A stretch of DNA of 64,000 nucleotides from Coccinella septempunctata (Eukaryota > Arthropoda > Insecta > Coleoptera > Coccinellidae): contig NC_058191.1 in NCBI RefSeq assembly GCF_907165205.1, positions 21,036,064 to 21,100,063 of the forward strand, in the 5' to 3' direction. This document shows, in pieces, positions 22,427-34,028 of the stretch. The notes beneath the pieces were generated by a model. The model was not told where the DNA came from, did not search any database, and worked only from the letters and a program-made list of their open reading frames with translations. Position 1 is the stretch's first letter. Each line of letters opens with the position of its first letter. Position numbers and translations under genes: made by a program.

Positions 22427-23824
22427 ATGTCTGACCATTCGGACTGCGATTCCGTAATGGAAGAAGACGCGCCAGAAATCGCTAATGTCGTGTCCGAACA
22501 CGATATTTTGAGAGAGGAGAACGCAAGTTTGAAAGCGAGGGTGAATGAGCTATATAGATGCGTATCTAGCTTAGTTGCTGAGATTAAAAATCTCAGGGAG
22601 AGGCTCGAGTTGCAGGAGGGAAATAAGGAAAGTCCTCACTCCAAAGCACTAAAAAAGAACATTATTTTGAAAAATGTCCAAGAAGTGAACTTATCGGTTC
22701 AAAAACAGAAGATGGAGGTGGTCAAAACCCCTCAAAACAAAATTTCCCCACCCGCCAAAAGAGTGAGAAAGGATAGCTCCTCGTCCAATGAAGACTCAAA
22801 CAAAAAAAGAGTCTTGGAAATCCCAGCCCAAGAGAAAACCACTCCAGTGGAGAGAAAAGAAAAAATCCCCCCAGTTACCCTGAGAGGTACGTCCGAATGG
22901 ACGTGAATTTCAAACGCCTTGATGCGGAACGGTATTAAATACCAAAGAGCGACGACAGTAAAGGACGGTATAAGAATCATCCCACAAACCGCCGATGATC
23001 ATCGAAGGATGACTGAATTCCTCCACAAAATCAACAGAGAGTTTTACACTCTCCAACGAGAGGAGGAAAAGAAAATTTACGCGGTAGTGAGATACCTACC
23101 GCTGGATGCAGATATCCCGACGATCCTTGACGACCTCAAGGATCAAGGGATCGTCGATGCTGAGGTCATAAGGATGACTTCAAATATAACAAAAAAGCCG
23201 ATGCCCTTATTGCTGGTTAAAACCCAGAATAAGGGTATCTTCGAGGTGAAAAGGCTCTACAACATGAACTGTGTTGTTGAACCTAAGAGAAGGACGACCG
23301 GGCCTGGACAATGTTATCGCTGTCAGCGATATGGACATGCCCAAAGTAAGTGCACTTTTCCATGGAGGTGCGTGAAATGCTCCGGTAATCACAGCTCCAA
23401 GGAGTGTACGCTTACCAGGGAGAACGAGGAGCGAAATGCTTCTTGTGTTCTCTGTGGAGAGCAAGGACATCCAGCCAGCTACAAAGGATGTAGCGAATGG
23501 AAATTGGTCACTAAAAAGGCCAAGAGATCGCCAAGATCAAACCAAACCAGCTCGAGGCCAACACAAATTACTCCGAAGCCAGCCCAAAACTCTTCGGAAG
23601 TGAAGAAACCCCAGGAAACTGCAACCAAAGCAGTCAAAGAGACGAAGAAACCAGAGAAAAAGACGGAAAAGGCAAAAACCGTCAAAAAAGCCGAAACCAG
23701 AAAAGGAATTTCTGGAATCACTGAGGAACTGGATAAGTTCACGAAAAACCTCCTCAGCACGATGATGCAGAATCTGGAGAAAGAGATTGAGAAGAAGATG
23801 CAGCAAATTATTAAGAATATTTAA
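22427..23824 (+). pseudogene. Jockey copy 3 ORF1 (gag-like, CCHC)
   Basis: The ATG at 22427 opens an acidic N-terminus, a coiled coil (about residues 22-65) and a basic Ser-rich tract near residue 115. A single TGA at 22904-22906 (TCA to TGA, judged from copy 1) is the only lesion. An RRM-like region follows (VRYLPLDADIPTI), then three zinc knuckles from about residue 295 (CYRCQRYGHAQSKC, CVKCSGNHSSKEC, CVLCGEQGH), then a Lys/Pro-rich tail. The stop TAA (23822-23824) overlaps the ORF2 ATG. RNA binding and RNP assembly are inferred from the family. Confidence 0.9.
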
Positions 23825-26531
23825 TGGCTGATACGACGATAAAGAACAATCTCATAATCGTCTCTTGGAACGTCGAAGGATTGAGAGCCCGCAGACCAGA
23901 ATTCGAAGAACTGATTGAAGAGAAGAGACCGGATGTCATAGCTCTCTAAGAAACAAGACTTAACCCCAACGTTCGGATAGCATTTCCCAATTACGATATC
24001 TACAGAAATGATAGACCTAACAGCACAGGTGGCGTTGCTATACTGGCTAGAAGGAATATGGATCACCATTTCGACCAAATATTCAATGGTCAAGAAGTAG
24101 AAGCAATATCGATTATTGTGAATACTAATCGAGGACAAGTGAAGATTATTTCGACTTATAAATCACCGGATAAGGACATGCTGGAAGAGGATCTGAAAAT
24201 GCTACTAGAAGGAAGACACCCGAATATCATAATTGGTGATCTTAACTGCAAATCGCAGGAATGGAACAGTAGGGTGGAAAATACCAACGGGAGAAGACTG
24301 AAGATTTATGCTGAAAAACTTGATGCAGTTGTGATAGGACCTGATATACCGACCTACATACCAAGAGTAAATGGACTACCCGATGTACTGGACATTGTCG
24401 TAATGAAAGACATCACTGAAGAAATCAGCATTGATACAATAGAAGACGGAACTTCAGACCACAATCCCATAGAATTCATAGTGGGACATGGCCCAAGAAA
24501 CGAAGAAGAGACACAAACCAAGGATCCCACAGACTGGGAGAAATATAAGAATTTACTTCAGGAGAAAATCACGGAAATTCCCCAAATAAACACCCGGGAT
24601 GAATTAGATGAAGCAGTTGAAAAATTGGAAAATCAAATAAAAGAAGCCTATGAAGAAAGCACCAAGAGAATAAGGAAACCAATTCCGAAACATTCACATG
24701 AAGATACGCCAAGGGATATAAAGGAACTTATAAAAAAAAACAGAAGACTCAGGAAAATCTACAGAACAACAAAAAGAGAAGAAGACAAGAAGAAACTGAA
24801 TAAGCATAGTCAGATATTGAAAAATGCTTTAACAGAACTGCGTAATAACAGATGGCACCAGAGATTAAGGGAACTGAATACAATAGATCACTCGGCTTGG
24901 AAAATGCAAAAACGCTTACGACGAGAACAGACAGTTATACCTCCACTGCATGGAGCAAACGGAATGGTATATACGAGACTTGAAAAAGCCGAAGCACTTG
25001 CCGACTCGATTGAGAGAGAAGCCAGAATAAATTACAGAAATGATGATGACAATGAAGATCTAGAAGAAGAAGTGGAGGCAAACGAAGAACTGATGATGGA
25101 ACCACCGGAAACCGAAATCATTCCAAAACCGGCTTCACCAACAGAAATCAAAGAGATAATAATGAAACTGAAAAACCGGAAAGCACCGGGAGAAGATAGG
25201 ATAACGAATTATATGTTGAAGAAATTGCCTAGAAAAGGAATAGCAGCCTTGACGAATATAACAAACGGAGTGATGAGGACCGAATACTACCCAAAGAGAT
25301 GGAAAACTGCAGAAATGATAGTTTTCAACAATCCTGGAAAGGAACGGAAATTTCCTCAAAATTATAGACCAATCAGCCTACTATCAGCACTAGGAAAAGT
25401 CGTCGAGAGGGTTATCGCCAAAAGGCTGAATGACGAAACAGAAATGTTGAAGATAATTCCACCCGAACAATTTGGATTTCGACGAGAACACTCGACTGAA
25501 CTCCAATTACTACGGCTCATAGAATACGTCACCGAAGGAATGCAGACCAAACAGGCCACAGGATTAGTTCTGATGGATATCGAGAGAGCTTTTGATAGAG
25601 TATGGCACGAAGGCCTAATCTACAAGATGAAAAAAGCAGGATATTCGACCAAGCTATGCAAGATTATAAGGAATTATCTGAGGAATAGAAACTTTTATGT
25701 CAAGATAGATGGAGCAACCTCTCGAACCAGACAATTGAAAGCGGGAGTGCCTCAAGGATCGGTACTTGGACCTCTGCTTTACGCAATATACGTTTATGAT
25801 ATCCCGAAGAATGCTAGAAATATGCTCACCTTGTACGCAGATGACACAGGAATAGCGTTCAGACATCGACGCCCAGAGATCATACACCGGAGACTGCAGG
25901 AAGCCATAGATGAATTACTCAAATGGTGCATCAAATGGAAAATCCAAATCAATGGAAGAAAGACTCAAGCAATATTACTGCAAAAGAGAAGATTGAGGAT
26001 GGAAGAAAACCTTGAAGTTGATGGAGAAGAGGTTGAATGGAAAAATGAAGCAACATACCTAGGAGTGACGCTTGACAGAGGACTTACATGGAAAAACCAC
26101 ATCAAATGTGCTGTTGATAAAACAAAAGCCGCAATGAGTAAACTTTATCCACTCATAGGCAGAAGAAGTCATATGAATAAGAACATCAAGTTGACGATGA
26201 TTAAAACTATTGCGCGACCACAACTCACATATGGATCGGCGGCATGGGGCTTCGCAGCCAAGACCCACATCAAGAGAATACAGGCCACTGAGAATAAACT
26301 CCTTAGAATGGCGATGGACGTACCCTGGTTTGTTAGGAACAAACAAATCTACAAGGACTTGGAATGGGAACCAGTTACAGAATTTATGAAGAGAAAGGCG
26401 GAAAGGATATTCGACAAAGCATCCAACATCCAAATGAGGAACTACGAAGATTAGTCGACTACGATCCAACGGAAGAAGCTAGAAGGTCAAGAACCTACCA
26501 CCGAAGACCGAGAGATCAGTTAAGGATTTAA
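23824..26531 (+). pseudogene. Jockey copy 3 ORF2 (endonuclease-RT)
   Basis: The ATG at 23824 overlaps the ORF1 stop as TAATG. The endonuclease is at residues 1 to about 225 (IIVSWNVEGLR, IIGDLNCKSQEWN, DGTSDHNPIEF). The RT spans about 370-640 (NYRPISLLSALGKVVE, EQFGFRREHSTELQ, LMDIERAFDRVWHE, AGVPQGSVLGPLLY) with the YADD box near residue 670. It is followed by YLGVTLDRGLTW and the conserved VPWFVRN region. Lesions are a TAA replacing a glutamine codon in the LQETR motif (about 23949) and a frameshift near 26425 that gives a stop at 26454 instead of the family-like RPRDQL tail ending at 26531. It is otherwise open for 798 codons. Confidence 0.92.
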
Positions 26532-26806
26532 ATGTAACCAAGGAAGAGCTTAACCTATAAAAGCTATAGGCAGCATACAACTATCAACACGACTATGATC
26601 GTGTGAGAGTCCAGAAACCATAAGAGTCAACTGGTTAATAGGCAAAATGCCCGGAACCTATGAAGAAGCAGTTAAGGGTTTTTAGTGGGTCTCGAGCTCA
26701 GAGAGTGAGAATCCCCACACTGTTCCCCCTCAGCAGAGGGTGTGTTCGTCTGTTTGCAGATTTTCCCCCTGCTACACAAAAAAAAAAAAAAAAAACTAAT
26801 CTCTAA

Positions 26807-27284
26807 ACACGATTTGAGCATGTGTGTCGCTTACGAGGTTTCTGTAGCTCGACGACGATATACTTTTGTGTTCCAGTCAAAGCTTCATTTACTGTCCATA
26901 ATTTCAATTTTTGTAAATTTTTTTATAAATCGCAAATAAAAATATAGCACATGCAACAACGTTTTTCATTGATATCAATTGATTATAAACAAAAATGAAA
27001 ATTAACATTCTGATCACAAAACAAAACCATACTTTTGTTTTGTCGCTCAGGATGTTTGTTTTCTGATCGAAACAAAGTCGATATTGAAATTTAATACGAG
27101 TAAAAGAATTCGAATTTCGCGCCCCTCAATTGAAAAACAGAAAACTGTTATTTTAAAGTTTTTCTGTATTGACAGTGCATTTTAAGGGCCATCTCATTGT
27201 CAAGCGTGTTTCCACTGACCAAAATGTAGTCGGTTTTTAGTACTAGAGATATGAGGGTGTTTCCTATCTTTCTACTCTATATTC
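26807..27284. other. Stretch without recognised gene
   Basis: AT-rich DNA between the Jockey target site and the foldback cluster. No credible ORF or repeat end was recognised. Confidence 0.5.
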
Positions 27285-29215
27285 TTTGATGTGACTGATG
27301 TGATGTCAAGATAGGTTTTTTAAATGTCAAATTTTGAGTATTGTGTGACTCAAGATGTGAACTGACGTCAATTTATTTTTTGTGGTTCCAAAAATCGGGA
27401 TCGTCGAAGTAAAATATGGAATCCATGATAGACGTGGTCAATTACTACGATGAAATCGATCACTTCAACGAACAATAATGTGATGTGACATGTCCGTTCG
27501 AGATCGAAAAATCTACTTCGTTACACTCCACTGTAAGACACGCTGATGAAAAAATATCGAGCAAAAATAAAAATAATTTTTCTACAAGCGTGCGCGTTCA
27601 ACCTTTTTCCCGCACGCACTCCAAGTTGCAAAGAGTCACTTTTCCAAAAGGTGCGGGAAAAACGCCTGCTATTTCTTGGAACGCAAATATTATAGGGTAA
27701 ATTAAACGTAAATTTTATAGAGTAAATTAAATTCTATCATATCTCTATGCACCGAACGCCAACGATGAGAAACCCATGGTAACGACATGCAGAATTACGT
27801 CTGTCATTATATATGAATTAATCAAATGAGATATGATCTGTTTCGTGAAATGGATACATTCATATATTTCAAGCGCTTGTAGAAAAAATATTGTTCCTAA
27901 CTCTTGCGGAAAGTGTCTTGCCCGCACTCAACTGCTTACCCGAACTCTGCTTCGCATCGTTCGGGCAACGGCAGTTTCGTGCGGGCAAGTATCACTTTCC
28001 GCACTTGATAGGAAAATAACTATTCTGTTTTCGTTTTGTAATCTCGAGACCATTACTCAAGACATACATAAGTTGAGTTTCAAGAGTTGCTTCTCGAGAT
28101 AGTATCAAACTGATAACGACTGAGTTTATTAATAAGCCGTTATCTCGAGATGCTGTTACTATCTTAAGAAGGTATCAACTGAGATAGGTCTTGAGACCCG
28201 GTATGAGATCTGACCCGGCTGCTCAGTTCGGGATTAAAATTGATTCTAGATTAATTTAGGCATTTCCGTTCAATTCTGTTAAGAATTGTGTGCCATTCTG
28301 TTAAGGTTAATCTAGGATCAACTTGAATCTCGGCTTACTCCTGAACTGAGCAAGCGGGACTTAGGCCCGTACTAATAGTCAGATCTCAAAATTCAGTTGA
28401 TTTCTCCTCAAGATAGTAACAGCATCTCAATGTTTTTACCTTTTGAGAAACCCTGTAATATTGACGGCAACTATTTATCATGTGCCACTTCAAATTATAA
28501 TACTTTTTTCCACTTGCTAATGTCTACATATTATTATATAAATAAATACATGAATAAATTATCACCAAAATTAAGTCAGTTAGTATCTGTTTGATACTAT
28601 GTCAAGAAGCGAGTCTTGAAACTCAACATATGAATGTAATTGACCATACTACATGGATTCTATATTTTCGATGATGACGATTTTTGGGCATGTATTAATA
28701 GTCAGATCTCAAAACGGGTCTCAAGACCTATCTACGTTGATACCTTCTCAAGATAGTAACAACATCTAAAGATGACGGCTTATTAATAAACTCATACTGA
28801 GTAGTTATTAGTTTGATACCATCTCAAGAAGCAAGTCTTGAAACTCAACTTATGAATGTCTCAATTAATGGTCTTCAGATAGACTTGAGATTACAAAACG
28901 AAAAGAAAAATCATTATTTTTATTTTTGCTCGATATTTTTTTCATCAGTGTAGCTTGCATTGGAGTGTAACGAAGTAGATTCTTCGATCGCGAACGAACG
29001 GACATGCCACATCATATTCTTCGTCGAAGTGATCGATTTCATCTTAGTAGTTGACCACGTCTTCCATGGATTCCATATTTTACTTCGATGGTGCCGATTC
29101 TTGGAAGCACAAAATATAAATTACTGCCAGTTCACATCTTGAGTCAGGGTCCGACCATACTTAAAATTTAACGTTTCCAAAATCTATCTTGAGATCGTTC
29201 GAGGACATCAGTCAC
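27285..29215. repeat. Foldback (long inverted repeat) element cluster
   Basis: The left arm (27285-27590 and 28030-28210) pairs with the right arm (28690-29215) in inverted order. Matching landmarks include GATGTGACTGATGT, CAAGATGTGAACTG, AAGTAAAATATGGA and ATTTTTGCTCGATATTTTT. Inside are further nested palindromes: 28145-28215 pairs with 28380-28435 (TAACAGCATCTC) and 28215-28260 pairs with 28310-28370 (CTGCTCAGTTC...GAACTGAGCA). A second, internally deleted right arm lies at 28580-28682. No transposase is visible. It resembles foldback-type elements that grew by repeated inversion and duplication. Confidence 0.75.
27590..28020 (+). repeat. Dispersed repeat A inserted in the left foldback arm
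   Basis: This segment interrupts the left foldback arm and has an inverted relative at 44810-45075. Shared landmarks are AAGCGTGCGC, AAGTTGCAAAGAGTCA and GTAACGACATGCAG followed by AATTACGTCTGTCATT. Its right part folds as an imperfect hairpin (TGCGGAAAGTG...CTTGCCCGCAC with GTGCGGGCAAG...CACTTTCCGCA). It has no coding content. Confidence 0.7.
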
Positions 29216-29311
29216 ATTTATTAATAAGCGCCTACTCAAGTGAGATCGAAGATTGAGACGTCATCTAGATAGAGTCTCAAGTCAATTTCATTAATTAAAT
29301 AAATAAATGTA

Positions 29312-30453
29312 CTCCATTCACTTTTATTTTAGCACTCGGTAGGCCATGAAAATTTGACACATTTCACTCGTATAGTACGAAAACATTTTTGGGTTTTGAA
29401 TCAACGATATGTTGCCCGTTCTACGTAAAAGTTTCTGTTATTACGTATTTTATCACAATGTCGAATATCTTCGGAAAATATGTGACAAACATAATTGAAG
29501 TTTATACAAACTCTCGTACAAACTGATTGAAGGCATACCAAATCCAGTTATTTGCATGAAAAATACAAGAGATCACTATAATATCTTAATATGCACTAGC
29601 TTGAGGAGAGTTAATGTTCGTTATCTTCTTTGGCTAAAGTTTGAATATGTTACATCAGTTGTAGATTTCGAAAATATTAACCCGAAGATGAAATGCATAT
29701 GATGCAGTGGTTGGAAATGGGTATCTCCCGAAGGAATTAACAGATAATTACAAGAATGTTAAATTCCCCAACAAAAATCATCTTGAATCAATATAAGTAA
29801 AAGGAATTAAAGGAAGTTTGAAGTCAAGATGAACACCTTTGAAAAAAAAATTTCACATGAATAAACAATTAGCAGGACAACTGGCGCATATTTGTGGCTG
29901 TTCATCTTAATACATTGATATAATAATAATAATTAGGTATTTATTGGTACCTTAAGACATTTACAATGTATAGGACAAGTCATATGAAGAATAGAAAAAC
30001 TTGTTCTACGATGACATTCATCGATAATCCTTTAGTGAACTTTTCGCATTAATTCACCCAAACATAAAATTCTCAAATGCCACCCCTTCTTTGGGTCTCC
30101 CAATAGAAGGAAATTCTTTGTCATCCTCTTCATTCACAATCTTTCTGTTTGTGGAAATATTCAGCTGAAATATAAGTGGTTTAGATTCCGATGAAACATA
30201 TTGTGGATTTTAGAATATCAGGGTATAACTATTCGAATGAGTGGACTTGAATTCTATAAATGCACTTCCTGAAACCCTGTCTCTTTTTTCAATCACTTTC
30301 GGCATTTTCGTAATAAAAATTGATATTAGTTGTGGCAACGACGTTATGACATTAACGACATTTCATGAGTGCCAACCTTACTCCGTTCTAATTACAAAAA
30401 CTTGAAAAAATTATTTCATGGCCAACCGACTGCTAAAATAAATGTGAATGGAG
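29312..30453. mobile_element. TA-flanked MITE family M1, copy 1 (full)
   Basis: The ends are inverted repeats beginning CTCCATTCAC and continuing through TTTATTTTAGCA to GGCCATG. They are flanked by TA on both sides (29310-29311, 30454-30455), consistent with a Tc1/mariner-type target duplication. The 1142-bp interior has no transposase. Related copies are at 38497-39347 and 43891-44325. Confidence 0.85.
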
Positions 30454-30544
30454 TATATCTTTATTTCAAAATATATACACCATAGAGTGAAATAGTGTCA
30501 GAATATACACAAACAATTAATTACTTTGTTATTGATTACTAAAC

Positions 30545-30790
30545 CTAAAATTGAAATACTCTGACAATGAGTATGGTCCTAAATCTATTAAAATCTCCCC
30601 TTCTTTTGGAAGATCTAAAATTATTTAATACCCTTACATTATTCGGTAAACGATTATATATCCTTATACAATTATAAGAAGGATGTTTCTCACTTAAACT
30701 CAATATATGATTTGGATAATGTAAGTCCAGAGTTCTTGTCTGGTAATTATGTATTGTCGTGTGCTGGTTAGAGTGAAACAAATGGCATCT
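30545..30790 (-). pseudogene. Non-LTR retrotransposon ORF2 C-terminal remnant
   Basis: The reading HNYQTRTLDLHYPNH...KHPSYNCIRIYNRLPNNVRVL matches the conserved tail of CR1/Jockey-superfamily ORF2 proteins (NTR...Y.G...YN.LP). It corresponds to the end of the copy at 7017. Only this tail is preserved, so the copy is severely truncated. Confidence 0.6.
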
Positions 30791-32033
30791 TTCCGAGTTA
30801 CTTTTCAGATAAAAAAATGCATGCCTAGAACTGTTGCCTCTATAAGATCCATTTTTTTTGTGTTATTAGCAAAAATTGAGGTTTTGAAAATTTGGAAAGT
30901 GCACAGCAGTTTTTTTTTTACATTATATCCACTGGTATTCTGAAAAATCTTTTTTTCCTTCAAATTTCGAAATAGGAGAGAAAGTTGTTTTTTTTTTAAA
31001 CGTTAGGTGCACGAAGTGTACCTCGTTAGTATTTACGTAAAAAAGTTGGTGCGCCCTCTTAAGGGTTAAGCTGGCCTAGAGACAATTATTCCCAGGCAAA
31101 TTGCTGTCCGATTTCAGATTGATGATCAATTTATAAAATCTAGTATCATTATCCGAGTTGTATCAATTGGATGGTTTCCTGAATTATCATCTAAAAAATC
31201 ATTCCCACGTTGAAAAAGAAAAATCTTGGACAAATATCCAAACCTAATATGTATCTTGATGAGAAAGCTTTATAATGGAAACTGTTTCATATTATTGTGC
31301 GTATTATGTATTCATTTTTAGTCAAACCATGACTTGTCTAAAATTATCTCTATCAAAAAGGAAAAAATTGAATTTTATTTCCTTCTTGAAAGAGTTTCTT
31401 CTCTCAAACTGGGTAATTGAGAATAATCTGCTTCAGCCTTTGTCTCTGCAATTTGATGAAAGGGGTTTTTCTCCTGCCTTCAGCAACACCCCGAAATTTT
31501 CCGCTATAGACCTTCAACATTATGTTCAATCCTTCATTACAGTGAGGGATGGGGCGGCTCCAAACCATGCGCTTTCCCTCACACGGGGATGGTGAAAATT
31601 GAACAGAGTCGTTCGATATGGCGCGGAACTCGGTCGTGGAGAATTTCACCAGAAGATTTATTCTGAATCGTCTCCGCGTCGGCCACTCGTAAATGGATGC
31701 GGAAGAGAACGAACATTGGAGAAGAGCTTTGGAGGAGAGAAATGGAAAACCCAATGGAGTGAACTGAATACAGTTGGATGTCGAAAAATATGATTTAACG
31801 TGGAATAATTGAAAAGCTCATTTATGAATAGTTCATTCGTTCGTGGTTTAAACAATAAGTGCTAGTGTCAAAGCTTTGTGGAGTATTGGCGATTGAAAGA
31901 AATGATTTTAATTGAAAGATGTTTTGCAAGAGTGCAAGCTGATGGCACAGGCAGAGAATGGTATCGATTTGCTTCTTACACGTGGAAAGAATGACAAGTC
32001 GTTGAATGAAATTGGAAAAATAGTTCTCCTAAC
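30791..32033. other. Region upstream of the dopamine receptor exon
   Basis: No coding ORF is supported. The region would contain the 5' UTR, and possibly the promoter or an upstream-exon acceptor, of the receptor gene. I cannot point to a convincing TATA, initiator or acceptor from sequence alone. Confidence 0.4.
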
Positions 32034-32459
32034 ATGAATTATGTAAACATATCCTCCTTCAATGGAGCACTTTTGAATGATTCGTCAAATTTTTCCGACG
32101 GTTTCTCAGCCGAAATCGATGCCAGGAATGTGTTTGTAATATTCGAGGACTTAAAACAGATACTTGATAATTTAAACATTAGTAACGTTACGGATTTGAG
32201 TGATTACGAGAGGTCCAATGCGTCAGGTAGGGCTAATATCACCTGTTCAAAAAATAGTGGTGAACATTCGGGATACAATTACTTGGCGCTGGTTCTTATC
32301 TTGTTTCCGATTTTCACTTTGTTTGGTAACGTACTAGTAATTTTGAGTGTGTACAGAGAAAGAACCCTACAAACTGCTACAAATTACTTTATTGTTAGTT
32401 TGGCTGTTGCTGATTTATTAGTTGCGGTTGTGGTGATGCCTTTTGCAGTTTACGTTTTG
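32034..32459 (+). CDS. Dop2R: D2-like dopamine receptor, first coding exon
   Basis: The 142 codons encode an extracellular N-terminus with seven N-glycosylation sequons (N5, N15, N19, N48, N51, N62, N68). Transmembrane helix 1 follows (about 81-106, containing FGNVLVILSVY, the class A GN motif), then an intracellular RERTLQTATNYF loop. Helix 2 (about 117-142) has LAVADLLVAVVVMPF with the conserved aspartate at 127. The sequence matches insect D2-like dopamine receptors, which couple to inhibitory G proteins at the neuronal membrane. The exon ends before GTGAGT (32460-32465) in phase 0, right after helix 2, a splice position I recall as shared with vertebrate D2 genes. The rest of the gene lies outside or far downstream. 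Reading on past the donor gives an artefactual tail. Confidence 0.9.
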
Positions 32460-32476
32460 GTGAGTCATCATGATAA

Positions 32477-32517
32477 TTATTTATTTATTTTATTTATTTA
32501 TTTATTTATTTATTTAT
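32477..32517. repeat. (TTTA)n microsatellite in receptor intron 1
   Basis: About ten TTTA/ATTT units begin 12 bases after the splice donor. Confidence 0.85.
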
Positions 32518-32940
32518 AGATTAGGAATACACACAGGTGATTTTCACACCCAAAAAGGTATCCACAACGTAACTTATAAAGTGCGTTATAAACATAGAAT
32601 TATTTCAAAAATACAATTAATCTATATAAAAAATTTTTCTTTTTTTTTTTTTTTTTATTTAGAGCTATATTTAAATATGGGAAAAAAAACAAAAAATTTA
32701 ATTACAAAACCCATCATTTCCGCCCATAGACACCATCAAGTGGCGGGAATAAAAAATACATATGCATATGATCGTCGTGAACGCATGTTGTGTTTGTCGA
32801 TCGCTCTTAAAACTTTGATAAAAGTGCGTTTACTGTTGTTATTCAATTCAAATTTCCCTGTCTATCGTGTATTAAGAGTGTGAAAGACTATTTTGGATTT
32901 TAGCTGCCCCCTGTTGTTGTTTTTTCGACTAGTTTTGAAA

Positions 32941-33972
32941 ATGTCTCAGTGTAAGAAATGCAGCAATCGAATAACTAGAAAATCACCCGGACTCACGTGC
33001 GGAGGTTTTTGTGGGGATTCTTATCACACTAACGGAACGTGTAGCGATGTTACCAAGTCACAGCTTGCACTTATCAAGAGCCTGCCAGGGGCGGGCTGGA
33101 AATGCGTTGGTTGCCGTACGCGTTCTCCTGGTCAGGCGGGAGCGGCGTCGTCCGGGAGTGGTCTCTATCCCGATCGGTCCTTCATCGGACGCCATCCTTT
33201 GGAGGAACTATGCTCGCAGGATGTTGCTGGTTGTGTGAATAACGACTCTGAGGATGACATGGCGGGGGATTCCACTGGGGTTCCTGAGTTGGCTGATGGG
33301 TCTTCGCCTTTGTCCGTTTTAACGAGAGAAATAAAAGCTTTAAGAAGGTCAGTGAATTTCTGCTCGGATAAGGTTACTGAATTTGATGGTAAATTGAAGA
33401 AATTCAGTGAAATTGTGGCTAAGGTTTCAAAGCTGGAGGCTGAAAATGTGACCTTGAAGAGGGAGGTGGCGGTTCTGAATTCAAGGGTCGAGAGCTTGGA
33501 GCAGTCTGCTAGAGCCAACAACGTTGAAGTTCAAAATGTTCCAGAGAAATCGAGTGAGAATCTGCTTGATATTGTGTCCAAGATAGGGGCATCTGTTGGA
33601 CTACAGATTGAACCATCCGCTCTTGATTACGTTACCAGAGTTCCTACTTCCTTACCTAACAAACCAAAGAACATCGTGGTTAGATTCATATCAAAAGCCA
33701 ACAGAGATAATTTTCTGGCAGCTTACAAGGCGAAGAGATTGTCGAGTGGACAAACCAGGCCGGGTTTGAGCGTCGATGGAGTGTCGCCGCGTTTATTCGT
33801 TAGCGAACACCTAATACTTGGGAGAAAGATACTGTATAAAGATGTCCGTATTCTGGCAAGGGAGAAGCAGTATAAATTTGTGTGGATTCAAAATTCTAAT
33901 ATTCTGGTTCGTAGAGACGAAAAGTCAAAAATTATTCAAATCAGTTGCAAAGACGACCTCAAAAAATTGTAA
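32941..33972 (+). CDS. CR1-like ORF1: PHD finger, coiled coil, FP25K-like C-terminal domain
   Basis: The protein has 343 residues. I chose the ATG at 32941 (MSQCKKCSNR) because the finger starts there; an in-frame ATG 48 bases upstream adds a hydrophobic leader with no counterpart. Residues 4-60 form a PHD-type finger (CKKC, CGGFCGDSYH, CSDV, WKCVGC). Residues about 135-205 are coiled coil (LTREIKALRRSV, VSKLEAENVTLKREVAVL). The C-terminal part (ARANNVEVQNVPEKSSENL, RVPT, IVVRFISKANRDNFL) resembles the domain that insect non-LTR ORF1 proteins share with baculovirus FP25K. An RNA chaperone or RNP role is inferred. It is intact. Confidence 0.85.
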   Translation: MSQCKKCSNRITRKSPGLTCGGFCGDSYHTNGTCSDVTKSQLALIKSLPGAGWKCVGCRTRSPGQAGAASSGSGLYPDRSFIGRHPLEELCSQDVAGCVNNDSEDDMAGDSTGVPELADGSSPLSVLTREIKALRRSVNFCSDKVTEFDGKLKKFSEIVAKVSKLEAENVTLKREVAVLNSRVESLEQSARANNVEVQNVPEKSSENLLDIVSKIGASVGLQIEPSALDYVTRVPTSLPNKPKNIVVRFISKANRDNFLAAYKAKRLSSGQTRPGLSVDGVSPRLFVSEHLILGRKILYKDVRILAREKQYKFVWIQNSNILVRRDEKSKIIQISCKDDLKKL

Positions 33973-34028
33973 GTCTTTCACCGATTGCAGTGCGACCACT
34001 TTACATCTGGTGGTGTTTGGCGTCTAGG

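Larger units (their letters stand above)
21963..26794 (+). mobile_element. Jockey-type non-LTR retrotransposon copy 3, full length
   Basis: A 12-bp target duplication, ACTAATCTCTAA, flanks it exactly (21951-21962 and 26795-26806), the first base being shared with the A-tail. The order is: leader 21963-22426, ORF1, ORF2, a 3' UTR containing the family's CCCCACACTGTTCC stretch, and a poly(A) of about 17. This is the reference copy in the window for the other four. It carries few lesions: one stop in ORF1, one stop in ORF2 and a frameshift near the ORF2 end. Confidence 0.95.

Noticed and set aside
32460..32883. Extension of the receptor exon and the following open frame into the TTTA repeat
   Set aside because: Reading past the GTGAGT donor gives microsatellite-coded residues and leaves the receptor family pattern.
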